This document shows, in pieces, positions 55,482 through 62,261 of a DNA stretch of 64,000 bases (positions within the stretch are counted from its first letter, which is position 1; the number at the start of each line of letters is the position of its first letter). This DNA is from CBFHSF01 sp965658445 (GTDB taxonomy: Bacteria > Bacteroidota > Bacteroidia > Flavobacteriales > Schleiferiaceae). The DNA lies in contig CBFHSF010000003.1 of the NCBI GenBank assembly GCA_965658445.1, forward strand, positions 124,001 through 188,000, given 5' to 3'. Both the position numbers and the translations under genes were made by a program. Below the pieces are notes generated by a model. It ran no database searches and was not told the origin of the DNA. It saw only the letters and a list, made by a program, of their open reading frames with translations.

Positions 55482-56153
55482 ATGGCATCTAGTAAGTATG
55501 CAGTTATCGGTTTGGGCCAATTTGGTTCAGCCATTGCCCGTCGTCTTTCAGAAAAAGGCGCTGAGGTAATTGCCATTGACGTCGATGAAGAAAAAGTAGA
55601 ATCCATCAAAGAGGACGTGGCCTATGCTGTAACCTTGGACTCTACAGACAAAAAGGCCTTGGAAGCTCAAAACATTCACAAGATGAATGCCGTGGTGGTT
55701 TCTATTGGGGCCAATTTCCAAGATTTGCTGCTCACGTGTTTCCAACTTCAAGAGTTGGGCGTGGAGCGCATCATTGGACGCGCCCAAGGAAAGACCCAAA
55801 GGCGTATTCTCGAAAAAATGGGGATAAGCGAGGTGCTCTCTCCAGAGTATGAGGTATCTACCAACATGGCCGAGCAGTTACTCAACCCAGGAGTTCTCAT
55901 GTGTATGAGTCTTCCGGATGAGTATGAAATCATTGAGATTCTCGCTCCCAAATCGCTGAAGGACAGGACTCTTGGAGACATAGGATTGCGAGAAAAATAC
56001 AATCTCAACCTGGTTACGCTTTTGAGAAAAACGGGTGACAACTATCACATCGCAGGGGTTCCCAGCGTGGATTCCATTGTGATGGAAGAAGATGTAATTG
56101 TCGTATTTGGAATGAAGACAGACATCGATAGATTTATTGAAATCAACTCGTAA
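55482..56153 (+). CDS. TrkA/KtrA-type potassium-channel regulatory (RCK) protein
   Basis: A 223-residue cytoplasmic regulator with a Rossmann RCK-N domain, GLGQFGSAIARRLSEKGAE (about 8-26), and the acidic strand IDVDEEKVE, then an RCK-C domain (about 140-220). Binds NAD(H) or ATP and gates a K+ transporter, whose gene is not in the window. Starts 3 bp after the metB-like stop. Confidence 0.9.
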   Translation: MASSKYAVIGLGQFGSAIARRLSEKGAEVIAIDVDEEKVESIKEDVAYAVTLDSTDKKALEAQNIHKMNAVVVSIGANFQDLLLTCFQLQELGVERIIGRAQGKTQRRILEKMGISEVLSPEYEVSTNMAEQLLNPGVLMCMSLPDEYEIIEILAPKSLKDRTLGDIGLREKYNLNLVTLLRKTGDNYHIAGVPSVDSIVMEEDVIVVFGMKTDIDRFIEINS

Positions 56154-56165
56154 AAAGCGATAGTC

Positions 56166-56861
56166 ATGGAAGGATTTGTCATAACCGGAAGCTCCTCTGG
56201 ATTGGGTAAAGCCCTTGCAGAATACGCTTTGGACAACACCAATGCACCCGTAATTGGCATATCCCGAAAATGCACCATAGAGCACGATAGGTACACGCAT
56301 CTTTCTATTGATCTTACAGACAACGAAGCGGTTCAATCTTTTGATTGGCCCGCGGTGGAGGGTGTGTCCAATTGGGTGCTCATCAACAATGCAGGTTCGT
56401 TGGGACCTGTTATGCCTCTTGCTCAAATAAAGGGTGAGGACTATGCAAGACTCCTTCAGCTCAACGTAGTAAGTCCTACGCTTCTCATGGGAAAGTGTTT
56501 GACGGCAACCCAAGGCAAGGGGAGAGTCATCAACATCAGTTCAGGTGCAGGGAAGTATCCCATCATGGGTTGGGCTGCTTACGGTTCTTCCAAGGCGGCA
56601 TTGGATTTAGCCTCCGAAATTGCGGCGGCAGAAAACCCAGAAGCTTACATCCGTGCGGTTTCACCAGGTATTATTGACACGCCCATGCAAGCAGAAATTC
56701 GAGGGTCTTCAGCAGATGATTTCCCCGGAGTACAACAGTTTAAAGACTATAAGGAGTATGGAGATTTAGCGACCCCTTCTGAGGTGGCCTCAAAAATCTT
56801 TTACATCCTCGATCACCCCGAGGTGGCACCAGGCACTTTGTTTAGTGTCAGAGATTTATAA
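56166..56861 (+). CDS. Short-chain dehydrogenase/reductase, sepiapterin/benzil-reductase-like
   Basis: A 231-residue SDR. TGSSSGLG (7-14) binds the cofactor, NNAGS (about 75) and NISSGAG (about 122-128) hold structural and catalytic Ser, and YGSSK (about 138-142) is the YxxxK. The compact length and motif spacing resemble sepiapterin reductase/YueD types. Substrate unknown. 12 bp after the RCK gene. Confidence 0.88.
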   Translation: MEGFVITGSSSGLGKALAEYALDNTNAPVIGISRKCTIEHDRYTHLSIDLTDNEAVQSFDWPAVEGVSNWVLINNAGSLGPVMPLAQIKGEDYARLLQLNVVSPTLLMGKCLTATQGKGRVINISSGAGKYPIMGWAAYGSSKAALDLASEIAAAENPEAYIRAVSPGIIDTPMQAEIRGSSADDFPGVQQFKDYKEYGDLATPSEVASKIFYILDHPEVAPGTLFSVRDL

Positions 56862-56882
56862 TTTCAATTCCTTTCTAAATAG

Positions 56883-56890
56883 TATATTTG
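56883..56890 (+). promoter_or_regulatory. -7 box (TATATTTG) five bases before the lipoprotein gene start
   Basis: An exact TAnnTTTG match ending at 56890 with the ATG at 56896, so transcription would start at or very near the start codon. No TTG at -33 spacing is visible. Would imply a nearly leaderless message. Confidence 0.45.
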
Positions 56891-56895
56891 GTCCT

Positions 56896-57417
56896 ATGGA
56901 AAAAAGATGGAATCTACTCAGCTGGGGCTTTTTCCTAGCCCTGTCTATGGCCTTTGTTGCCTGTGAAGACGATCAGTTAACCCAAACAACGGACGGAAAA
57001 CTAGAAGACAATGTTCCCGGAGAATGGAACTTGGTTTCGGTTAGGTACTCCGGAGAATCCCCTTCGCCATGGGACAGCACCATTGTATTACCACTCTCAG
57101 GAGAAGGCGACTTAGTAACCGGAGGTTTTGATTTTTTTATGGAAGATTCCGTGGACTATCAAATCGGATTCTTGGCCAATATTGACTTTGGTTCCGGGTT
57201 GACTTTGTCGGGTGATGTTGATGAGAACGGCAAGGGAGTATACACAGTGCCGCATCCAGACACCCTTCACGTGGAGAGAACGGATGGCGAAATGCACGAT
57301 TGGTATGTGATAACCAATACTCCTAGTGAGCAAGAATGGGTGTCTAGATACCGTCTCAAGCCTGACGGGACCCCTCATTGGATTGAAGTGGACATGCGCA
57401 TTAAAATGATAAAGTAG
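56896..57417 (+). CDS. Small lipoprotein
   Basis: A 173-residue protein of unknown function, started at 56896 because this gives a lipoprotein signal (MEKRWNLLSWGFFLALSMAF, lipobox Cys in FVACEDD, about 23). The frame is open 17 codons further up, overlapping the SDR gene. The mature part is beta-rich and ends in a basic WIEVDMRIKMIK. Resembles lipocalin-like lipoproteins only in shape. Confidence 0.72.
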   Translation: MEKRWNLLSWGFFLALSMAFVACEDDQLTQTTDGKLEDNVPGEWNLVSVRYSGESPSPWDSTIVLPLSGEGDLVTGGFDFFMEDSVDYQIGFLANIDFGSGLTLSGDVDENGKGVYTVPHPDTLHVERTDGEMHDWYVITNTPSEQEWVSRYRLKPDGTPHWIEVDMRIKMIK

Positions 57418-57466
57418 GCTAGACTTACTTTGGCGTAAAGAATTTTATTTATCCTTCATTTTTTAT

Positions 57467-57495
57467 TTGTGGATTGATTGAAGCCCTTACCTTTG
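57467..57495 (+). promoter_or_regulatory. Promoter of trpS
   Basis: TTG (57467-57469, part of TTTG), 18-bp spacer, TACCTTTG (57488-57495). Predicted transcript start near 57502, 12 bases before the ATG at 57514. This supports the ATG over the upstream TTG start at 57478, which would precede the promoter. Confidence 0.7.
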
Positions 57496-57513
57496 GCTTC
57501 AAGTAATAGTGCT

Positions 57514-58503
57514 ATGAGAATACTTACGGGAATTCAGTCATCAGGTAGACAACACCTAGGAAATATTTTGGGAGCTATTTTGCCAGCTATCGAGCTCAGC
57601 AAAAAACCCGGTAACGATTCGTTTTTATTTATTGCGGACTTACACTCATTGACTACGGTTAAGGATAAAGAGGTTCGTCGAGAAAACGTAAGAGCTACTG
57701 CCGCAGCTTGGTTGGCTTGTGGCTTGGATCCAGAGAAAACCGTTTTTTACCGCCAATCGGATATTCCCGAAGTGGCTGAGTTTACTTGGTATCTCAACTG
57801 TTTTACACCCTTCCCAATGTTGGCAAACGCCCACAGTTTTAAAGATAAATCTGAGAAGCTGGCAGACGTTAATGCGGGATTGTTTGATTACCCTGTTCTC
57901 ATGGCCGCGGATATCCTAATGTATGACGCCGATGTCGTTCCCGTAGGGAAAGATCAACGACAGCATTTGGAGATGACGCGTGACATCTGTGGTGCGGTAA
58001 ATCACCACTTTAAATCAGATGTTTTGGTAGCTCCAGAAGCCAGTATTTCTGAGAAGGTAATGGTCATCCCGGGGACAGACGGACAGAAAATGTCGAAGTC
58101 TTATGGCAATGTCATAGATATATTCCTTCCCAAGAACAAGCTTAAGAAGCAGGTTATGTCTATTGTGACAGACTCTGTGGCCTTGGAAGACCCCAAGGAC
58201 CCTGACACTTGTAACGTAGTGGCTCTATACAAACTCGTTGCCTCAGAAGAAAAGGTAGGGGAGATGGAAGCCAACTACCGCGCCGGTGGATACGGATACG
58301 GTCACGCCAAAACCGAATTACTCAATACACTTTTGGAGAAGTTTGCCGAAGAGCGCGAACGCTTTGATGCTCTCATGGAGAAGCCAGAAGAAATTGAAAA
58401 GGCCCTACAGATAGGGGCTGAGAAAGCCAGACCGGTAGCCAGTTCTGTCTTGCAAAGATTGAGAGATCAACTCGGTTTTGGTCCTGATTCATCTGTACTT
58501 TAG
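57514..58503 (+). CDS. trpS: Tryptophanyl-tRNA synthetase
   Basis: A 329-residue class I synthetase charging tRNA-Trp. It begins MRILTGIQSSGRQHLGN with the HIGH-equivalent HLGN, and carries KMSKS as DGQKMSKSYGN (about 188-198). Start at 57514: the 12 extra codons from the TTG at 57478 lack family similarity and lie across the promoter. Full length for bacterial TrpRS. Confidence 0.97.
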   Translation: MRILTGIQSSGRQHLGNILGAILPAIELSKKPGNDSFLFIADLHSLTTVKDKEVRRENVRATAAAWLACGLDPEKTVFYRQSDIPEVAEFTWYLNCFTPFPMLANAHSFKDKSEKLADVNAGLFDYPVLMAADILMYDADVVPVGKDQRQHLEMTRDICGAVNHHFKSDVLVAPEASISEKVMVIPGTDGQKMSKSYGNVIDIFLPKNKLKKQVMSIVTDSVALEDPKDPDTCNVVALYKLVASEEKVGEMEANYRAGGYGYGHAKTELLNTLLEKFAEERERFDALMEKPEEIEKALQIGAEKARPVASSVLQRLRDQLGFGPDSSVL

Positions 58504-58560
58504 GGAAGTAACCTGATAAATCTCATTTCTCATTAGGAGTTCATTGGGCATTTTTGTCTT

Positions 58561-59571
58561 ATGAACACCACACTTCGCACCGCTCTCAAGAACGCTTTGG
58601 GCGATTCGCCCGTCTTGTTGCAATCCGCCAAGAAGCTTCAAGGTCTTCGATTTGCCATGAGATATGGCAAGTACTACGGAATTCCAGGATATGAAAAGGC
58701 CACTACGCAAGAGGTAAACCTAGAGTTTTCTTCTGCCTGCAATCTTCGATGTTCTTTCTGTGCCCTAGACCATGAAGCCCCCAAACAATATATGTCCGTT
58801 GAGGTTTTGGACCGTGTACTTCACGACATTACCACGGACAAGCGATTTTCCAATATTCAAAGAATCAATCTATTCCACGGAGGAGAAACCTTGATGCATC
58901 CCAAGAGAATGGACCTCTTTAAGCGAATTGCTGAGGTCAAGTGGAGTCTACACGTCGAGGGCAAATCCTTTCCAAAAGTTCACTTACTCACCAATGGAAT
59001 GCTCATGAGAGAAGCCTTGATTTCTGAACTGTTGGAATTGGAAGTTTTGGACTCTGTAGGGTTCAGTTTTGATGGAGGTAGCCCAGAGGCCTTTGAAGAT
59101 TTGAGGGTCAATGCCAAATGGGAGAAATTTTTCAAAAACGTTCGTGATTTCGATAGGCTCAGGAAAGAAAAAGAGTCTCGTGTTCAAATGTCAGGTATTA
59201 CCATAATCCCCAAACCCCATCCCCTCAATTCTTCATGGATGCACCCCGAGTTCCAAGAGGTGGTTGAAATTATGGACGAGGTAGAGTTTAGAAGGCTACA
59301 CGACTGGGGAGGAAAAGTTGAAACCGGCGAAGAAACCAAGGCGCCCAGTAAAGTGGGTTGTGATTTGCTCATGGATCAGTTGGTGGTTTTTCCCACGGGA
59401 AATGTTACCGTTTGTTGCAATGACTTGGCCGGTGAAGGAGTGATTGGGAATGTACTAGAAGAAGATCTTTATTCTGTGTATTCTTCTCCAATGCGACGCG
59501 ATTGGATGCGCAAGATGGTGATAGGTCAGAAAGATCAAATAGAACTCTGCAAGGACTGCCATACATTTTAG
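58561..59571 (+). CDS. Radical SAM protein with SPASM-like C-terminus
   Basis: A 336-residue protein. The radical SAM cluster motif is CNLRCSFC (CX3CX2C) at about 61-68. The C-terminus has further Cys pairs (GCDLL, VCCNDLAG and LCKDC, about 263-334), as in SPASM domains that hold auxiliary Fe-S clusters in peptide-modifying enzymes. No small precursor-peptide gene is seen beside it. Family branch and substrate unknown. Confidence 0.88.
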   Translation: MNTTLRTALKNALGDSPVLLQSAKKLQGLRFAMRYGKYYGIPGYEKATTQEVNLEFSSACNLRCSFCALDHEAPKQYMSVEVLDRVLHDITTDKRFSNIQRINLFHGGETLMHPKRMDLFKRIAEVKWSLHVEGKSFPKVHLLTNGMLMREALISELLELEVLDSVGFSFDGGSPEAFEDLRVNAKWEKFFKNVRDFDRLRKEKESRVQMSGITIIPKPHPLNSSWMHPEFQEVVEIMDEVEFRRLHDWGGKVETGEETKAPSKVGCDLLMDQLVVFPTGNVTVCCNDLAGEGVIGNVLEEDLYSVYSSPMRRDWMRKMVIGQKDQIELCKDCHTF

Positions 59572-59632
59572 CCTTCATCATTTTTTAGGAAGCCTTTTTT
59601 GATGTCCAAACCCTCTGTGGTATCTTGGGTTC

Positions 59633-60322
59633 ATGGAAAACATTTACTCAGACAAACCCAAGAAGCTCGTCGTTTTGACAGGCGCAGGAATGTCCGCAGA
59701 AAGCGGATTGGCCACCTTTAGAGATAGCGGTGGACTTTGGGAAAACTACAATGTATACGAAGTAGCCACACCTGAAGCCTGGCGTGCTGACTCCGAAAAA
59801 GTCCTTCACTTTTACAATTTACGTCGACGACAATTGGAAGAGGTGGAACCCAATTCGGCTCATTCCTTCTTAGCTAATTTGGAAGGTGAAATGGAGGTTC
59901 AAATCATCACTCAGAACGTTGACGATTTGCACGAGAGAGCGGGGTCTTCAAAAATATTGCACTTGCACGGTGAGTTGAGAAAAGCGCGTTCCGTCAACGA
60001 CCCTTCCTACATTGTTGAGGTGGAGGGCACGGATCTTACCTCAAATGACAAGGCGCCAGATGGTTCTCCAATGAGGCCGCATGTAGTCTGGTTTGGAGAG
60101 GATGTCCCCATGATGGTTCCCGCCATTGAGTTAATGTCTCAAGCAGACCACGTATTAATTATTGGGACTTCTCTGCAAGTGTATCCTGCCGCTCAACTCA
60201 TGGACTATCGTTCGCCGGGAGTGAAGGTTACCGTCATCGATCCAGGAGATTTGAGTTTGCACCCTGACATCCATCACATTAAAAAATCCGCCACAAAAGG
60301 GGTATTAGATTTGCCTTGGTGA
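59633..60322 (+). CDS. cobB: Sirtuin (NAD-dependent protein deacylase) without zinc-binding Cys
   Basis: A 229-residue Sir2-family enzyme. It keeps the NAD fold motifs GAGMSAESG (17-25), TQNVDDLH (93-100), HLHGEL (110-115, catalytic His112) and RPHVVWFGE. The usual zinc module between His112 and RPHVVW normally has four Cys; here the span contains none (about 116-147). Removes acyl groups from lysine. The missing zinc ligands are seen in some Bacteroidota sirtuins, to my recollection. Confidence 0.92.
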   Translation: MENIYSDKPKKLVVLTGAGMSAESGLATFRDSGGLWENYNVYEVATPEAWRADSEKVLHFYNLRRRQLEEVEPNSAHSFLANLEGEMEVQIITQNVDDLHERAGSSKILHLHGELRKARSVNDPSYIVEVEGTDLTSNDKAPDGSPMRPHVVWFGEDVPMMVPAIELMSQADHVLIIGTSLQVYPAAQLMDYRSPGVKVTVIDPGDLSLHPDIHHIKKSATKGVLDLPW

Positions 60323-60345
60323 GTATTAATGACTGTACTACAGGC

Positions 60346-60375
60346 TTGACTTACAATAAATTTGATGTATATTTG
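60346..60375 (+). promoter_or_regulatory. Promoter of the rimP-nusA-infB operon leader
   Basis: TTG (60346-60348), 19-bp spacer, TATATTTG (60368-60375), an excellent Bacteroidota-type promoter. Predicted start near 60382, 133 bases before the rimP ATG. A terminator hairpin lies inside the leader. Confidence 0.7.
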
Positions 60376-60400
60376 CACTGAAAATTAAGCAGCGAGTAAG

Positions 60401-60422
60401 AGAGGGGACTAGGGTCCCCTCT
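60401..60422 (+). terminator. Intrinsic terminator in the rimP leader
   Basis: A perfect 9-bp stem, AGAGGGGAC (60401-60409) and GTCCCCTCT (60414-60422), loop TAGG, followed by TTTATT. It lies only about 20 bases after the predicted start of the rimP leader transcript, and 79 bp past the sirtuin stop, so it could end the sirtuin message, attenuate the rimP operon, or both. Confidence 0.8.
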
Positions 60423-60459
60423 TTTATTGATAGTATGTTTGATGGATTTGTTTGAACGT

Positions 60460-60499
60460 TTCCCTCTATATGACTCGTATAATGGAGAGGAATTTTTTT
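60460..60499 (+). promoter_or_regulatory. Second weak hairpin plus T run in the rimP leader
   Basis: TTCCCTCT (60460-60467) can pair with AGAGGAA (60486-60492) with one bulged C, loop of 18, followed by seven T (60493-60499). CCCTCT could also pair with the AGAGGG of the first hairpin, giving an alternative fold. Weak on its own. Confidence 0.35.
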
Positions 60500-60514
60500 A
60501 ACACGACAAGCTGA

Positions 60515-60973
60515 ATGGATACAGAAAGAATCAAAGAAATCGTAAGCCAGGCCTTGGAAGAAAACCAAGCCTACTTGATTGATTTTTCCATTAGCCCTGA
60601 AAAACACATTGTGGTTTTGGCCGATGGAGATGAAGGCGTAAACATTCAGGCTTTGAAGATGATCAACCGAGCGATTGAGACAGAATTGGGAGAAGAGCAC
60701 GAGTATTCCATAGAAGTTTCCTCGCCAGGACTGGACAAGCCCTTTATGGTTTTTAGACAATATCTAAAAAACGTTGGGCGTCCTGTGATAGTAAAGAAAC
60801 ACGATGGATCTGAGGAGCGCGGCAAGATGACCGTTGCAACAGAAGATCACATAGAACTTTGGAGAAAAGTAAGAGTACCCAAAGAAGTGGGAAAGGGAAA
60901 GATGACCATTGAGGAAACCCTCTCTATCCCCATGAATGACATAAATGAAACCTTTGTACAAATTGTATTTTAA
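60515..60973 (+). CDS. rimP: Ribosome maturation factor RimP
   Basis: Acts in late assembly of the 30S subunit; 152 residues. An N-terminal alpha/beta domain (about 1-75, with IDFSISPEKHIVVLADGDEG) and a C-terminal SH3-like domain (about 80-150, starting VEVSSPGLDKPF-type EVSSPGLDKPFMV). First gene of rimP-nusA-infB; nusA starts 10 bp after its stop. Confidence 0.95.
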   Translation: MDTERIKEIVSQALEENQAYLIDFSISPEKHIVVLADGDEGVNIQALKMINRAIETELGEEHEYSIEVSSPGLDKPFMVFRQYLKNVGRPVIVKKHDGSEERGKMTVATEDHIELWRKVRVPKEVGKGKMTIEETLSIPMNDINETFVQIVF

Positions 60974-60983
60974 GTAAAAACCC

Positions 60984-62222
60984 ATGGAGAATCAAGCCAT
61001 TATTGAGTCTTTTTCTGAGTTTAAGGACGAAAAGAATATTGATAGGGTAAGCCTTATGGCTTTTATTGAAGAAGCCTTCAGAAACCAACTTCGCAAGAAG
61101 TACGGTGATGATGAGAACTTTGACATCATCGTTAACCCCGACAAAGGGGATATGGAAATCTGGAGAAACCGAATCATCGTGGCTGACGGTGAGGTGGAAG
61201 ATGACAACATGGAAATTGAGTTGTCTGAGGCCTTGAAGATCGAGCCCGATTTTGAAATCGGTGAAGAGGTTTCTGAGGAAGTAAAGATTATCGACTTGGG
61301 TCGTCGCTTTGTTTTGGCTTTCCGCCAGAACTTAGTGAGCCGCATCCAAGAGCACGACAACGCAGAGTTGTTCAAGCAATATAAAGACATGGAAGGCGAA
61401 TTGATTGCTGGTGAGGTTCACCACATTCGCCACAGAGAAATCATTATCTACGACGACGAGTCTAACGAACTCATCCTTCCCAAGGATCAAATGATTCCCG
61501 AGAAGGACTTCTTTAGAAAAGGAGATACCGTTAGGGCCGTGGTAAAGCGTGTAGATTTTAAAGGAAACAAACCCATCGTAGTTCTTTCGAGAACTGACGA
61601 GCGCTTCCTTGAGAAATTATTTGAGCAAGAAATTCCTGAGGTATTTGATGGAATCATCGTAATCAAAAAGAGCGTTCGCGTTCCTGGAGAGAAGGCCAAA
61701 GTGGCTGTTGAGTCTTACGATGACCGCATTGACCCCGTAGGAGCTTGTGTGGGTATGAAGGGATCTAGAATTCACGGAATCGTTCGCGAGTTGAGAAACG
61801 AGAACATTGACGTGATTAACTACACTGCCAACATGCAGTTGTTTATCTCTAGAGCTTTGAGCCCAGCTCGTATTACCAGCATGACCATCAACGAAGAAGA
61901 GGGTCGCGTTGACGTTTTCCTGAAGCCAGACCAAGTTTCTTTGGCCATTGGTAAAGGAGGACACAACATCCGTTTGGCAGGTAAGCTTACAGGTTATGAA
62001 ATCGACGTATACCGCGATGAAGAGGTAGACGAAGATGTTGAATTGACAGAATTTGCAGATGAAATCGAAGAGTGGATCATCGGTGAGCTCAAAGCCATCG
62101 GTTGTGATACGGCTCGTTCGGTTTTGGAGTTGTCTGTAGAGGAGTTGGTCAACAGAACGGACTTGGAAGAAGAAACCATCAGGGATGTACAATCCATTTT
62201 GAAATCAGAGTTTGAAGACTAA
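60984..62222 (+). CDS. nusA: Transcription termination/antitermination factor NusA
   Basis: Binds RNA polymerase and influences pausing, termination and antitermination. 412 residues: N-terminal polymerase-binding domain (about 1-125), S1 domain (about 130-200), two KH domains (about 205-345) with GMKGSRIHGIVREL and the GKGGHNIRLAGKLTG loop, and a short C-terminal helix-hairpin-helix region (about 365-410). It may regulate its own operon through the leader. Confidence 0.97.
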   Translation: MENQAIIESFSEFKDEKNIDRVSLMAFIEEAFRNQLRKKYGDDENFDIIVNPDKGDMEIWRNRIIVADGEVEDDNMEIELSEALKIEPDFEIGEEVSEEVKIIDLGRRFVLAFRQNLVSRIQEHDNAELFKQYKDMEGELIAGEVHHIRHREIIIYDDESNELILPKDQMIPEKDFFRKGDTVRAVVKRVDFKGNKPIVVLSRTDERFLEKLFEQEIPEVFDGIIVIKKSVRVPGEKAKVAVESYDDRIDPVGACVGMKGSRIHGIVRELRNENIDVINYTANMQLFISRALSPARITSMTINEEEGRVDVFLKPDQVSLAIGKGGHNIRLAGKLTGYEIDVYRDEEVDEDVELTEFADEIEEWIIGELKAIGCDTARSVLELSVEELVNRTDLEEETIRDVQSILKSEFED

Positions 62223-62238
62223 CTTTGAAGTATATTTG
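62212..62238 (+). promoter_or_regulatory. Possible internal promoter ahead of infB
   Basis: TTG (62212-62214), 16-bp spacer, TATATTTG (62231-62238), overlapping the nusA stop codon and 24 bp before the infB ATG. Could add infB transcripts; a chance match is not excluded. Confidence 0.4.
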
Positions 62239-62261
62239 AAAATTCACCGGAAAAACTGCGC

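Noticed and set aside
55878..56513. 211-residue frame on the minus strand
   Set aside because: Antisense to the RCK and SDR genes, with no recognisable domain.
57478..57513. TTG start giving 12 extra residues for trpS
   Set aside because: A strong promoter lies across it and the family N-terminus begins at the ATG at 57514.
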